Below are positions 1-9,269 of a stretch of DNA of 64,000 nt, piece after piece. The DNA is from Aggregicoccus sp. 17bor-14 (GTDB lineage: Bacteria; Myxococcota; Myxococcia; Myxococcales; Myxococcaceae), in contig NZ_VJZZ01000005.1 of assembly GCF_009659535.1 (NCBI RefSeq), forward strand, positions 186,001-250,000, given 5' to 3'. Both the position numbers and the translations under genes were made by a program. The stretch's first letter is position 1, and each line of letters begins with the position of its first letter. The notes below the pieces were generated by a model. It searched no databases. It was not told the DNA's origin and saw only the letters and a program-made list of their open reading frames with translations.

Positions 1-1543
1 GCGCGGAGGCGCCCCGCTCCAGCAGCGCCTCGATGTCGCGCACGCGGCGCACGAAGCGGCCCTCCTGCTCGGGCGGCACGGCGCTCTTCGCGGGCGGAGG
101 CGGCAATCCCATCCAGTGCCGGGTGCGCGCCGCCCAGGTCGCGACCTCCTCCGCGCCCTGCTGCCCCTTCGCCTGCGCCGCGGCCTCCTCCGCCCAGCTC
201 ACGCAGGAGGCGTTGCGCAGGAGGCCCGCGAGCGCGAGCCACACGCCCGGGTTCTCCTCGGGCGGATGCGCCTGCAGCCGCGCGCGCGCCCGCACCAGGT
301 GGGCCTCGGCCCCCTCCGGGTCCTTCGCCTGCAGCCGCAGGCTCGCGAGGTTCAGCGCGGGCGAGGCCTCCTCGGGGAAGGCCTTGTCGGCCGCCTCGCA
401 GCGATCAGCCGTGCTGGGCTGCGAGGGCGCCACGCGGCTCGAGAGGTAGCAGGCCATCACCTGCACCGCGGCGTTGCGCCGGTAGCGCGGTACCAGCGGC
501 TCGAGCGTCTGGGCGGCCACCTCGAGGCGCCCCGCGTGCTCCAGCGCGACCACCTGCTCGAAGCGCTTGCGGTCCCCGGCGGAGAGCTGCTGCGGCGGCT
601 CGCGCGTGAGCGGCTCCTCGCCCGACTGCACGCGCTCGGCCCACGCGAGCACCTCCTGCTTCGCGGGGCCCTCCCACGCCGGCCACGCCGTGGTGGAGAG
701 CAGCTGGGTGAGCTCGGCGGCCCAGGCCTTCTGCGCCTGCACGTCGCGGCGCGCCTGCGGCACGTGGCGCAAGGAGAGGGCGAGCAGCTGCAGGGTGGGC
801 GGCGAGAAGCCCGCCTGGGTCACGTCGTAGACGGGGGCCATGGTCCAGTGCGAGTCGGACTCGTGGAAGGCGCCCAGCGTGTGCGCCCACTCGTGCAGCA
901 GCACCGAGGTCTCCTTGTGCAGCTTGCGCTCGCGGTAGAGCGCGTCCTGCTCCGCGGAGGGCAGGTGGCTGAGCACGCCGAGGATCTGCTGGTGCTCCTC
1001 CGGGTTCTCCATCCCGCGCAGCACCATGTGCCGGCCGAACATGCGCGCGCGGCCCAGGTCGTTGTGCGAGGCGGTGAAGACGCGCAGCGCGGGCAGCAGC
1101 CCCACCACCAGGTCCACGTCGTCGCCCGGGTCCAGCGCCTCGAGCGCCACGAGCGCGCCCTCCAGGTCGCGCGTGTCGGCGGGCAGCGAGCAGGGGCGCG
1201 CCGAGTCCAGCTCGAACACCACCCCGAGCGTCCCCTCCACGTCCTGGCTCGCGCGCCGCAGCTGCTCGGTGAAGTCGCGCTCCCAGTGCAGCCCCTGCGC
1301 GCGGTAGGCCTCGTCCGCATAGAGGCGCACGCGCACGGTGCGGTGCGGGGGCGCCTCGGGGCGCGCGCCGGCCGGGGCGGGCGCCGCGGGCGGCGCGTAG
1401 GTCTTCGGGGCCAGGCTGCGCGCGTACTCGCGCTCGTAGTCCACCTGCCGCTTCACGCAGGCGAGCGTCCCCGTGAGAAACAGAGACAGCAGCAGGGCGG
1501 GCGCGCGCGAGAGGGCAGCGCGCGGCAGGAGGCGGCGGGGCAC
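1..1543 (-). CDS. Exported zinc metalloprotease-like lipoprotein (partial, C-terminus beyond window)
   Basis: The gene reads leftwards and is open to the window edge, so its C-terminus is missing. I chose the GTG at 1543 because AAGGA lies 7 nt upstream; an in-frame ATG at 1585 lacks a ribosome binding site. Residues 1-29 form a lipoprotein signal with lipobox LTGTLAC. Residues 217-228 read HEWAHTLGAFHE, a full HExxHxxGxxH zinc site as in metzincin or archaemetzincin-like proteases. About 60 residues earlier lies the stretch LVVGLLPALRVFTASHNDLG, where such proteins discuss substrate-side strands. After the zinc site comes an alpha-helical, tetratricopeptide-like part (for example LEPLVPRYRRNAAVQVMACYL). 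The likely place of action is the cell surface or periplasm. Substrate is unknown. Divergent from the methyltransferase at 1633. Confidence 0.75.
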   Translation of the reverse strand, partial: MPRRLLPRAALSRAPALLLSLFLTGTLACVKRQVDYEREYARSLAPKTYAPPAAPAPAGARPEAPPHRTVRVRLYADEAYRAQGLHWERDFTEQLRRASQDVEGTLGVVFELDSARPCSLPADTRDLEGALVALEALDPGDDVDLVVGLLPALRVFTASHNDLGRARMFGRHMVLRGMENPEEHQQILGVLSHLPSAEQDALYRERKLHKETSVLLHEWAHTLGAFHESDSHWTMAPVYDVTQAGFSPPTLQLLALSLRHVPQARRDVQAQKAWAAELTQLLSTTAWPAWEGPAKQEVLAWAERVQSGEEPLTREPPQQLSAGDRKRFEQVVALEHAGRLEVAAQTLEPLVPRYRRNAAVQVMACYLSSRVAPSQPSTADRCEAADKAFPEEASPALNLASLRLQAKDPEGAEAHLVRARARLQAHPPEENPGVWLALAGLLRNASCVSWAEEAAAQAKGQQGAEEVATWAARTRHWMGLPPPPAKSAVPPEQEGRFVRRVRDIEALLERGASA

Positions 1544-1632
1544 GGGGAGATCCTTCGCGGGGGAGGGGGTGCGTGACTCTCGCATGGCCCCACGGTGTAC
1601 GGACAAGGGGGGGTATCCTGGGCCCTCCCGTC

Positions 1633-2451
1633 ATGCCCGACCTGCTCCCCTCCTCCGCGCCGCCCGCGGGCCGCCGCTGGCCTCTGGCCGTCACCACCTC
1701 GGACCGCAGCGCGCCCGAGCTCGCGCGGCGCGCGCAGGAGGCCGCCCGGGAGGTGGGGGCCGCCTACCTGGAGCGCACCCACAAGCGCTCGCTCGCGTCG
1801 ATGCTCGAGCGCGACGCCGACGCGCTGGTGGTGCTCGAGGCCGAAGGGGTCTCGCTCGTGGACGCGCAAGGGGCGCTGCGCTTCTCGCCGGGCCTCGCGC
1901 ACCTGCGGGTGAAGCAGCTGGATGCAGGCGTGCAGGAGGACATGCTCCTGCGCATGGGCGGGCTCGCCGAGGGCGAGCGCGTGCTGGACTGCACCCTGGG
2001 GCTCGCCGCCGATGCGCAGGTGGCGGCGCGGCTCGTGGGGCCCACGGGCGAGGTGACGGGGCTGGAGAAGAGCGCGGCGCTCTACCTGCTCGTGCGCCAC
2101 GGGCTCGCGGGGCTGCCGGCGCATCCGCGCGCGGGAGCCCTGCGGGTGGTGCACGCGGATGCGGCACAGTTCCTGAGGACGCACGCCTCGGGCGCCTTCG
2201 ACGTGGTGCTGCTCGACCCGATGTTCGGCCGCGCGCGCCCCTCCTCCGTCGCCTTCGCCACGCTGCGCAGGCACGCGGACCACGGGGCGCTCACGCGCGA
2301 GCTGCTCGCCGAGGCCCAGCGCGTGGCGCGCCGGCTCGTGCTGCTCAAGGGCGCGCGCTACTCGCAGGACTTCAAGAAGCTCGGGGTGCGGCCCGAGCCC
2401 GCCCGGCCCAACGCCACGGTGCTCTGGGCGCGGCTGCCGGGGAGCGGGTGA
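1633..2451 (+). CDS. Class I SAM-dependent methyltransferase, RsmJ-like
   Basis: A 272-residue protein with a Rossmann methyltransferase core: motif I VLDCTLGLAADAQ around residue 115, and motif IV as VVLLDPMFG around residue 195. The LDPMF form is typical of RsmJ (YhiQ), which makes m2G1516 in 16S rRNA. The N-terminal part (TTSDRSAPELARRAQEAAREVG) looks like the extra domain of myxobacterial RsmJ-like proteins. Whether the substrate is rRNA cannot be told from sequence. I start it at ATG 1633; an in-frame ATG at 1573 would overlap the divergent neighbour's promoter. It ends 55 bp from the convergent tolC-like gene, with a repeat element between. Confidence 0.7.
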   Translation: MPDLLPSSAPPAGRRWPLAVTTSDRSAPELARRAQEAAREVGAAYLERTHKRSLASMLERDADALVVLEAEGVSLVDAQGALRFSPGLAHLRVKQLDAGVQEDMLLRMGGLAEGERVLDCTLGLAADAQVAARLVGPTGEVTGLEKSAALYLLVRHGLAGLPAHPRAGALRVVHADAAQFLRTHASGAFDVVLLDPMFGRARPSSVAFATLRRHADHGALTRELLAEAQRVARRLVLLKGARYSQDFKKLGVRPEPARPNATVLWARLPGSG

Positions 2452-2469
2452 CGCGAGCTTCGCCCGGCA

Positions 2470-2504
2470 CCCTCACCCCGGCCCTCCCCCAGGGGGAGAG
2501 GGAG
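2470..2504. repeat. REP-like palindromic intergenic repeat
   Basis: The block begins CCCTCACCCCGGCCCTCCCC and continues AGGGGGAGAGGGAG; CTCCCCC and GGGGGAG can pair. The CCCTCACCCC...CCCTC...GAGGGAG layout matches a family of short palindromic repeats common between genes in several GC-rich proteobacterial and myxobacterial genomes. It fills the gap between two convergent genes and could end transcription from both sides, though there is no T-run. Confidence 0.6.
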
Positions 2505-2506
2505 CA

Positions 2507-4021
2507 CTACTTCAGGAGCGGCTCCGCGTTGATGTACGCGGCGAGACGCCCCTCGGCGGCGGCGAGCTCGGCGCGGCGGATGTCCACCGCGGCGCGCGCC
2601 TGGGCGGCGTTGCTGGTCGCGAGGAAGCGGCGGGTGTCCGCGTCCGAGAGCTCCAGGCTGGTGGCCACGCCCGCCTGGGCGCTCGCCTCCACCTGCTTCT
2701 GCACGCGCGTGGCGAGCTCCGCCTGGCTCTCGGCCTGGGCGGCCTGGGCCTCGGCGGCGGTGATGTTCGCGCGCGCGGAGATCCACGCGGCCTCGGCGCG
2801 GGCGCGCGAGCCCTCGAAGTTCGCGCGCGCCTGGGCGAGCTTCGCCTCGTTCTCGTGCTTCGCCGCGTAGCGCAGGCCACGGTCGTAGAGCGGGAGGTTC
2901 GCCGCGAGGAGGACGTCGTAGGTGACGTTCTTGCCCGTGAACCCCGAGTTGGAGTTGTAGTTGCCGCGGCCGATGGCCGCGACGGTGGGCAGCCACGCGT
3001 ACTTGTCGAAGCGGGTCACGCCCTCGGCCGCCTGCACCGCCTTCTGCGCGCTGCGCACGCTGAAGGCCTGCAGCCAGGGCTTCTCCTCCTGGCGCCCGCT
3101 CACGCCCAGCTCCGTCTCCGGGGCGCTCTGCGGGTCGGGCTGGATGGCCTCACCGGTGAGCGACTGCAGCACCGCGAGCAGGCCCTCGCGCTGGCCGTAG
3201 AGGTTCGCCAGCTGGGCGCGCGCCTGGGCGGTCTCCGCCTGCGCGCGCAGGAGCGCGACCTCCACCGCCACGCCGGCGCGGATCTGCGCGTTCGCGTCGC
3301 GCTCGCGCCGCAGCGCCACGGCCTCCGCCTCCTGCGCCGCCTGCACCGCCTGGTTGATGCCCTTGAGCCCCAGGTACGTGCGCGCCACGCCGAGCAGCAC
3401 CTGCTCGCGCGCCTCCTGCGCGCCCAGGCTCGCCGCCTCGGCACCGGTCTTCGCCGGGCCCACGAGGAAGGCGCCCTGCGGGCTGAACAGCGGCTGGGAG
3501 ATCTGCACCGTGGCGAGGCGCGACCACTCGGCGTTGATGGTGATGGGGTTGCTCAGCGCGTCGATCGCCGCCTGATTCACCGGCGTGAGGCCGTAGGCCT
3601 TGCCAATCCCGGTGATGAGGTCACCGAAGTTGAAGATGGCCGGCGCGCTGGAGCGGACGAGCTGGCCGCTCGCGCTCACGTCCGGGCGCCACGCGGCCCA
3701 CGCGCGGCTCACCGCCGCGTCCGCCTGCTCGGCCTGGGCGCGCGCCGCCGCCACGTCCGGGCTCTGCTTCGCGGCGAGCGCGAGCGCCTCCTTGAGGGAC
3801 ACCACGCGACGGGTGGTGTCCTGCTTCACCTCGGTGGGCGCCGAGGGGTTCTCACCGGGCCGCAGTGCGGGCGGCTGGGCGGAGGGCGCAGGAGCCTGCT
3901 CGGCCGCGGGGGGCGCGCCGGTGGGGGCGGGGGCGGTGTTGGTGGGCGCGGGGGTCTGCGCCAGGGCGGCGCTCGCGCCCAGGAGCGCGAGCAGGGAGAC
4001 GGAGCTGCGAAGCGTAGTCAT
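2507..4021 (-). CDS. TolC-family outer membrane efflux protein
   Basis: 504 residues with a Sec signal (LLALLGASAALAQ), a Pro/Ala-rich linker (residues 22-65), then two OEP repeats. The first begins VVSLKEALALAAKQSPDVAAARAQ; the second has the long coiled helices KYAWLPTV and LPLYDRGLRYAAKHENEAKLAQ. It should be the trimeric outer-membrane duct for the RND pump encoded immediately upstream (39 bp gap). Last gene of the efflux operon that runs from 9059 leftwards. Confidence 0.92.
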   Translation of the reverse strand: MTTLRSSVSLLALLGASAALAQTPAPTNTAPAPTGAPPAAEQAPAPSAQPPALRPGENPSAPTEVKQDTTRRVVSLKEALALAAKQSPDVAAARAQAEQADAAVSRAWAAWRPDVSASGQLVRSSAPAIFNFGDLITGIGKAYGLTPVNQAAIDALSNPITINAEWSRLATVQISQPLFSPQGAFLVGPAKTGAEAASLGAQEAREQVLLGVARTYLGLKGINQAVQAAQEAEAVALRRERDANAQIRAGVAVEVALLRAQAETAQARAQLANLYGQREGLLAVLQSLTGEAIQPDPQSAPETELGVSGRQEEKPWLQAFSVRSAQKAVQAAEGVTRFDKYAWLPTVAAIGRGNYNSNSGFTGKNVTYDVLLAANLPLYDRGLRYAAKHENEAKLAQARANFEGSRARAEAAWISARANITAAEAQAAQAESQAELATRVQKQVEASAQAGVATSLELSDADTRRFLATSNAAQARAAVDIRRAELAAAEGRLAAYINAEPLLK

Positions 4022-4060
4022 AGAAGGGGGTCCTGATGAGTCCGGGGAGCGCCGGGTTAC

Positions 4061-7000
4061 TTACGCGGCCCGCTCGTTTTGCGCCGCATCCGCGAGCGAA
4101 GGATGTGAAGCAGAGGTGCTCGCACTGTTCAGGCGCTTGCGCCGGGTGGGGCTGAGGCGCTCCATGCCGGCGAACACCACCGGCACCACGAGTAGGGTGA
4201 GGAAGGTGGAGGTGATGACTCCGCCGATGACCACGATGGCCATGGGCGCGCGGAACTCCGCCCCCAGGCCGGTGCCCACGGCGGTGGGCACCATGCCGAT
4301 CGCCATGGCGGCGCTGGTCATGAGGATGGGGCGCAGGCGGCGCGGGCCCGCCTTGAGCAGCGCCTCGTCCACGCTGTCGCCCTCGCGCAGGTGCTGCAGG
4401 GCGCCGTCCACCAGGAGGATGGCGTTCTTGGTGACCAGGCCCATGAGCAGGATGACGCCGATCATCGCGCCGAGGCTCAGGTTGTAGCCGGTGACCACCA
4501 GGCTGAGCAGCGCGCCCACCAGCGCGAGCGGCAGGGACACCATGATGGTGAGCGGGTGCTTGAGGCTCTCGAACTGGCTCGCGAGCACCATGAAGATGAA
4601 GACGAAGGCGAGCCCGAACGCGGCGCCGAAGGCGCTGTTCTGCTCGTCCAGGCTCTTCATCTGGCCGTCGTAGACCACCCCGTAGCCGGGGGGCAGCGGG
4701 TGCGCGGCCACGTCCGCCTTGAGCGCGTTGGCGATGTTGCCGAGCGCCGCGCCCTTGCCCAGCTGGGCGTAGACGGCGATCTGCCGCTCGCGGTTCTCGT
4801 GCTCGATGACGCTGGGCCCGTCCGCGAGGTCGACGTTCGCCACGTCCGTCACCGGGCGCAGCCCCTGCGGCGTGTAGAGCTCGAGCGCGCGCACGCGCTC
4901 GGGCGTGCTGCGGTCGCGCTCGGAGAGGCGCACGCGGATGTCCGTCTCGTCGGTGCCCTCGCGCAGCTTCGCCGCCACCGTGCCGTCGATGGCCAGGCGC
5001 AGCTGGGTGGCGAGCGCCGCGGAGCTGAGTCCCACGTCGGCGGCGCGCGCGCGGTCGATGGCCACCTGCAGCTCGGGCTTGGGCGGGTTGGCCTCCACCT
5101 TCACGTCCGCGGTGCCCTTCATGTCGCGCAGCACCTGCGCGATGCGCTCGGCCTCCTGGTTCACGCGCGAGAGCTCCGGCCCGGTGATGCGCACCATGAT
5201 GGGGAAGTAGTCGCCCAGGCCCTCGATGGTGGGCGGGTCCATCAGGTTCACGCGGGTGGCCGGCAGGTTGGGCACGAGCAGCGCGCGCACCTCCTCCTTG
5301 AGCACCTGCACGCCCTTCTTGCGCGCGTGCTTGTCCACGGTGAGCACGCGCAGGCGCGCCTTGTTCACGTCGCCGTTGGTGCCCACGATGGCGTAGATGT
5401 CCGTCACCTCGGGCACCTTCTTGATCAGCGCCTCGGCCTCGGCGGTGCGCTGGCCGGTCTCCTGGAGGCTCGCGCTGTCGGGCAGCTGCAGGTCCACGAT
5501 GAACTGGCTGCGGTCCTCGGGCGCGATGAACTCCGCGCCCAGGCGGGTGGCGCCGGCGAAGGAGACCACCACCACCAGCGCCGTGATGCCCACGGTCAGC
5601 CACTTGTGCGCGAGCACCCAGTGCAGCACCCGCGTGTAGAAGCGCTCGGTGGCCTCGAAGCCGCGGCGGAAGAAGGCCGCCACCCGGCCCTCCCGGCGCA
5701 CCTCGCCGGGCTTGCGCGCCCTGGCGAGGCGCGCGGAGAGCATGGGGTCCAGGGTGAAGGAGATGAAGAGCGAGATGAGCACCGCCATGCTCATGGTGAT
5801 GCCGAACTGCTTGAAGAACTGGCCCACGATGCCGGGCATGAAGGCCACCGGCACGAACACCGCCACCAGGGCGGCCGTGGTGGCGAGCACCGCGAGGCCC
5901 ACGTCCTTGGTGCCCTCGCGCGCCGCCGTCTCCGGGTCCTCTCCCTGCTCGAGCCGGTGCGTGATGGCCTCTCGCACCACCACCGCGTCGTCGATGAGCA
6001 GGCCGATGGCGAGCGAGAGCGCCAGCAGCGTCATCTGGTTCAGCGTGTAGTCGAAGAGGTACATCACGAAGAAGGTGCCGATGACGGAGGTCGGCAGCGC
6101 GAGGCTGGAGATGAAGGTGCCGCGCGGGTCCAGCAGGAACATCAGGATGATGAGGATGGCCATCGCGCCGCCGAAGATGAGCGCGACGTAGACCTCCTTG
6201 GCGTTCTCCCGGATGTAGAGGCTCTGGTCGATGAGCAGCGAGGTGGAGAAGCCGTTGCCCAGGGAGGGCGAGAGCTCGGCGAGCTTGTGCTTCACGTCGT
6301 CGCTCACCTTCACGGTGTTGCTGCCCGGCTGCTTCACCACCTCCACGATGACCGCGTCCGTGCCGTTGAGGCGCGCCACGGTGCGCCGCTCGGTGACGCC
6401 GTCCGTGACGGTGGCGATCTCGTCCAGGCGCACCTGGGCGCCCGTCTTGCTGCGGGCCACCGGCAGGGCGCGCAGGGCGTCCACGTCCTTGAACTCGCCG
6501 AGGCTGCGCACGGTGAGCTCGCTGGGGCCCAGCGCGAGCCGGCCCGCGGGCAGGTTGAAGTTCTCCGCGCCGATCTTCTGCGCCACGTCCAGGGGGCTGA
6601 TGCCGGCGGCCCGCGCGCGCTCGAGGTCCAGGTCCACCTGGATCTCGCGCACGTCGCCGCCCGTGATGCGCACCTCCGCCACGCCCTCGATCTGCGCGAG
6701 CGCGGGCTTGAGCTTGTCGTCGATGAGCTTGCGCAGCGTCTGGCTGGGCAGCTGCGCGCTCGCCGCGTAGGTGAGGATGGGGGTGGCGCTCACGTCCACG
6801 CGGCCCACCACGGGCGCGTCCGCGTCCTGCGGCAGCTTGCCCACGATGCCCGCCACCTTGTCGCGCACGTCCTGCACGGCGGAGTCCAGGTTGGTGGAGA
6901 GCTTGAACTGCACGACGACGGTGCCCAGGTTCTCGCGGCTGAAGGAGTGGATCTTGTCCACACCGGCGATGCCCGCCACCGCGTCCTCGATGGGCTTGAC

Positions 7001-7189
7001 CACCTGGGTCTCGATCTCACCGGGGCCCGCGCCCTTGTAGACCGTGTTCACCAGCACCACGGGGAAGGACACGTCCGGGTACAGGTCCGTGCCGAGGCGG
7101 TTGAAGCCCATCACGCCGAGCACGATGAGCAGCAGGGAGACCATGGCCGTGAACACCGGCCGCTTGATGGAGACGTTGCTGATCAGCAT
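4061..7189 (-). CDS. RND-type efflux transporter permease (AcrB/HAE1 family)
   Basis: 1,042 residues, the usual length for the family. The N-terminus [24 protein letters not shown] is the first membrane helix. Around residue 400, [24 protein letters not shown] carries the paired Asp of the proton relay in TM4, and [13 protein letters not shown] carries the TM10 Lys. Two large periplasmic loops with porter and docking subdomains lie between TM1/2 and TM7/8. It is a proton-driven inner-membrane pump for drugs, dyes or lipophilic compounds; the substrate cannot be read from sequence. It lies 11 bp after the adaptor gene. Confidence 0.95.
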   Translation of the reverse strand: MLISNVSIKRPVFTAMVSLLLIVLGVMGFNRLGTDLYPDVSFPVVLVNTVYKGAGPGEIETQVVKPIEDAVAGIAGVDKIHSFSRENLGTVVVQFKLSTNLDSAVQDVRDKVAGIVGKLPQDADAPVVGRVDVSATPILTYAASAQLPSQTLRKLIDDKLKPALAQIEGVAEVRITGGDVREIQVDLDLERARAAGISPLDVAQKIGAENFNLPAGRLALGPSELTVRSLGEFKDVDALRALPVARSKTGAQVRLDEIATVTDGVTERRTVARLNGTDAVIVEVVKQPGSNTVKVSDDVKHKLAELSPSLGNGFSTSLLIDQSLYIRENAKEVYVALIFGGAMAILIILMFLLDPRGTFISSLALPTSVIGTFFVMYLFDYTLNQMTLLALSLAIGLLIDDAVVVREAITHRLEQGEDPETAAREGTKDVGLAVLATTAALVAVFVPVAFMPGIVGQFFKQFGITMSMAVLISLFISFTLDPMLSARLARARKPGEVRREGRVAAFFRRGFEATERFYTRVLHWVLAHKWLTVGITALVVVVSFAGATRLGAEFIAPEDRSQFIVDLQLPDSASLQETGQRTAEAEALIKKVPEVTDIYAIVGTNGDVNKARLRVLTVDKHARKKGVQVLKEEVRALLVPNLPATRVNLMDPPTIEGLGDYFPIMVRITGPELSRVNQEAERIAQVLRDMKGTADVKVEANPPKPELQVAIDRARAADVGLSSAALATQLRLAIDGTVAAKLREGTDETDIRVRLSERDRSTPERVRALELYTPQGLRPVTDVANVDLADGPSVIEHENRERQIAVYAQLGKGAALGNIANALKADVAAHPLPPGYGVVYDGQMKSLDEQNSAFGAAFGLAFVFIFMVLASQFESLKHPLTIMVSLPLALVGALLSLVVTGYNLSLGAMIGVILLMGLVTKNAILLVDGALQHLREGDSVDEALLKAGPRRLRPILMTSAAMAIGMVPTAVGTGLGAEFRAPMAIVVIGGVITSTFLTLLVVPVVFAGMERLSPTRRKRLNSASTSASHPSLADAAQNERAA

Positions 7190-7200
7190 GGTGGCTCCCC

Positions 7201-8286
7201 CTACTTGACCGAGACGCGGGCCCCGTCGGTGACGCCGACGGACGGGTAGTCGATGACCTGCGTGAGCGGCTCCTGCGCCTGCACCACCACCTCGCGCGCG
7301 CGGCGCTCGAGCACCTGCACCGCCACCCGCCGCGCCTTCTCCTGGTCCACCACGAACACGTGGTCGCCGCCCGAGCTGGACAGCGCCGTCGCGGGCACCA
7401 GCAGGGCCTGGCGCGGCTCACCGAGGTTGAGCGAGGCGCGCGCCAGGGTGTTCGCCACGAAGCGGCCGTCCGCGTTGGGCACCACCAGCTCCACCGGCAC
7501 GCGCCGGGTGGCCGCATCCGCGCTGGGCAGCACCGTGCGCACGGTGGCCTCGTCGCTCGAGACCCCGCCGCTCGCCGCCTCGACCCTCACCTTGCTGCCC
7601 ACCTTCAGCTGCCCGCGGACGCCCTCGGCCACCGTGGTCTTGAGCAGGAGCGAGTCCACCTGCTCGAGCGTGAAGAGGCTGGTGCCGGGGGCCACCGTGG
7701 CGCCCACCTGCTCGGGCGCGTCGATGACGGTGCCAGCGAAGGGGGCGCGCAGGTCGTGGCGGCGGCGCGCGGCGCGCGCCTGCGAGAGCTGGGCGCGCGC
7801 GGCGAGCACCTGCGCCTCGGCCTGGGCGGCCTGCGCGGCGCTGGTGCGGCTCTGCAGCTCGCTCACGCTGCCCTGCCCCTTGAGCGTGGCCTGGCGGTCC
7901 GCGAGGTCGCGCGCCATGGTGGCCGCGGCCTCCGCCGCCTGCAGCGCCGCCTCGGCGCCCGACACCTGCGCGTCCGCGATCTCGCTGTTGAGCTGCGCGA
8001 GCACGTCCCCCTCCTTCACCCTCTGCCCCTTCTTCACCTTCACGGTCGCGAGCCGCCCGCCCACCTCGAAGCCCAGCTGCAGCCCCTTGGCCGGGTAGAG
8101 CTGGCCCGTCACCTCCTCGCGCGCGGCGGCCTGCACGCTGCGCGCGGCCACCAGCTTCACCGCCTGCGCGAGGGGCGCGGCGGCCGGCGCGGCGGCTGCA
8201 GGGCCCTTCGCGTCCGCCTCCTGGCAGCCAGAGAGCGAGACGAGCGCGAGCGTGGCGGAGACGGCGACGAGCGGGCGCAGCTTCAT
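7201..8286 (-). CDS. RND efflux periplasmic adaptor (HlyD/MFP family) lipoprotein
   Basis: 361 residues. The signal ends at lipobox SLSGC (Cys21). The lipoyl/barrel-sandwich half GFEVGGRLATVKVKKGQRVKEGDVLAQL is followed by a coiled-coil hairpin rich in Ala and Gln, a second lipoyl half (LRAPFAGTVIDAPEQVGATVAPG) and beta-barrel and membrane-proximal domains. It bridges the pump and TolC. The ATG at 8286 has AGAGG 8 nt upstream. An ATG two codons earlier (8292) overlaps the tetR stop as ATGA. Either start means translational coupling to tetR. Confidence 0.92.
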   Translation of the reverse strand: MKLRPLVAVSATLALVSLSGCQEADAKGPAAAAPAAAPLAQAVKLVAARSVQAAAREEVTGQLYPAKGLQLGFEVGGRLATVKVKKGQRVKEGDVLAQLNSEIADAQVSGAEAALQAAEAAATMARDLADRQATLKGQGSVSELQSRTSAAQAAQAEAQVLAARAQLSQARAARRRHDLRAPFAGTVIDAPEQVGATVAPGTSLFTLEQVDSLLLKTTVAEGVRGQLKVGSKVRVEAASGGVSSDEATVRTVLPSADAATRRVPVELVVPNADGRFVANTLARASLNLGEPRQALLVPATALSSSGGDHVFVVDQEKARRVAVQVLERRAREVVVQAQEPLTQVIDYPSVGVTDGARVSVK

Positions 8287-8288
8287 GA

Positions 8289-9059
8289 TCATGACCTCTT
8301 GTGGGAACGGCGGGTCGGCGCGCGGGTGCTGCCTGCGCGCTGAGAAGGGGGATGGGCGGCGGCGGGCGCGCGCGGGGCGCGCGGCGCCGGAGCCTGCGGG
8401 GCCACGGCGGGCCGGGGCGCGCTGCCCTCGTGGATGAGCTGCTGCAGCGAGCGCGCGAGCGCGGCGAGGTCCGGCTTCTCGCGCATCTGCGCCATCTGCT
8501 TGCCCACCAGCAGGTAGGTGCCGATGACGAAGGAGCCGAAGAGCTGCGGGTCGATGTCCCCGCGCCCCTGACAGGCGCCCTGCATGGTGGAGAAGGACTG
8601 GGCCACGCGGGCCACCTCCCGGTCCACCAGCTCCCAGATGAGCGTGGCGAAGGGCGTGCCCTGGCTGCCGCGGATGAGCACGTCCAGCACGTCCCGGTAG
8701 TCCCACATGGACTCGAGCGCGTGCATGTCGTGCCCCGCCTCGAGCGCCACGTAGCGCTCGTAGCGCTCGCTGCGCTCGAGGTAGTCGCGGTCCCCGAGCA
8801 GCCCCTCCTCCTGCAGGAAGGCCTGCATGTCGGCCTCGCGCGCGGCGCTCTCCTGCTCGAGGCGCGCGGTGAGCCCCTGCACCACCTCGCCGAACAGCGC
8901 CTCCTTGGATTCGAAGTGCAGGTAGAAGGCGCCCTTGCTGAGCCCGCAGGCGGCGGTGATGTCCTCGATGCGCGCGCCCCGGATGCCCTGGCGCACGAAC
9001 TCCGCGCGGGCGGCGCGCATCAGGGCTTCACGGGCGTGCGGGTCTGCGGGTCGGGCCAT
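8289..9059 (-). CDS. TetR-family transcriptional regulator of the efflux operon
   Basis: 256 residues. A helix-turn-helix at about residues 12-58 (IRGARIEDITAACGLSKGAFYLHFESKEALF) is a textbook TetR domain. The ligand domain follows. The last 40 residues are a Pro/Ala/Arg-rich tail with no family counterpart, ending on the ribosome binding site of the adaptor gene. It is first in the tetR-adaptor-RND-tolC operon and probably represses it through the repeat at 9073-9118, 14 bp before its own start codon. Confidence 0.92.
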   Translation of the reverse strand: MARPADPHAREALMRAARAEFVRQGIRGARIEDITAACGLSKGAFYLHFESKEALFGEVVQGLTARLEQESAAREADMQAFLQEEGLLGDRDYLERSERYERYVALEAGHDMHALESMWDYRDVLDVLIRGSQGTPFATLIWELVDREVARVAQSFSTMQGACQGRGDIDPQLFGSFVIGTYLLVGKQMAQMREKPDLAALARSLQQLIHEGSAPRPAVAPQAPAPRAPRAPAAAHPPSQRAGSTRAPTRRSHKRS

Positions 9060-9072
9060 GACGCGGCGTTAC

Positions 9073-9118
9073 TAACCCGGCGGTCAGAAATGGGCAAGGG
9101 TTTATGAACGCCGGGTCA
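9073..9118. promoter_or_regulatory. Candidate TetR operator: 18-bp imperfect inverted repeat
   Basis: Left arm TAACCCGGCGGTCAGAAA at 9073-9090 and right arm at 9101-9118, whose complement reads TGACCCGGCGTTCATAAA: 15 of 18 bases agree. The spacer is 10 bp. Each arm holds a weaker palindrome of the form TnACC...GGTnA with centres about 32 bp apart, roughly three helical turns, so two dimers could bind on the same face. It lies between tetR and the divergent gene at 9270. Confidence 0.6.
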
Positions 9119-9269
9119 CAAACCCCTGGTGGGCTCGCGGAATCAATGCCGGGAGACCTTCCCCATGTCGTCTGGTGGGGGCAGGGAGGCGAAGCGGCGC
9201 TTCAGCGGTGTAGAAGGGAGGGCCACATCCCGAACCCGAGCCGTCCCCGCCCCGAGAGAAGGAACGCCC

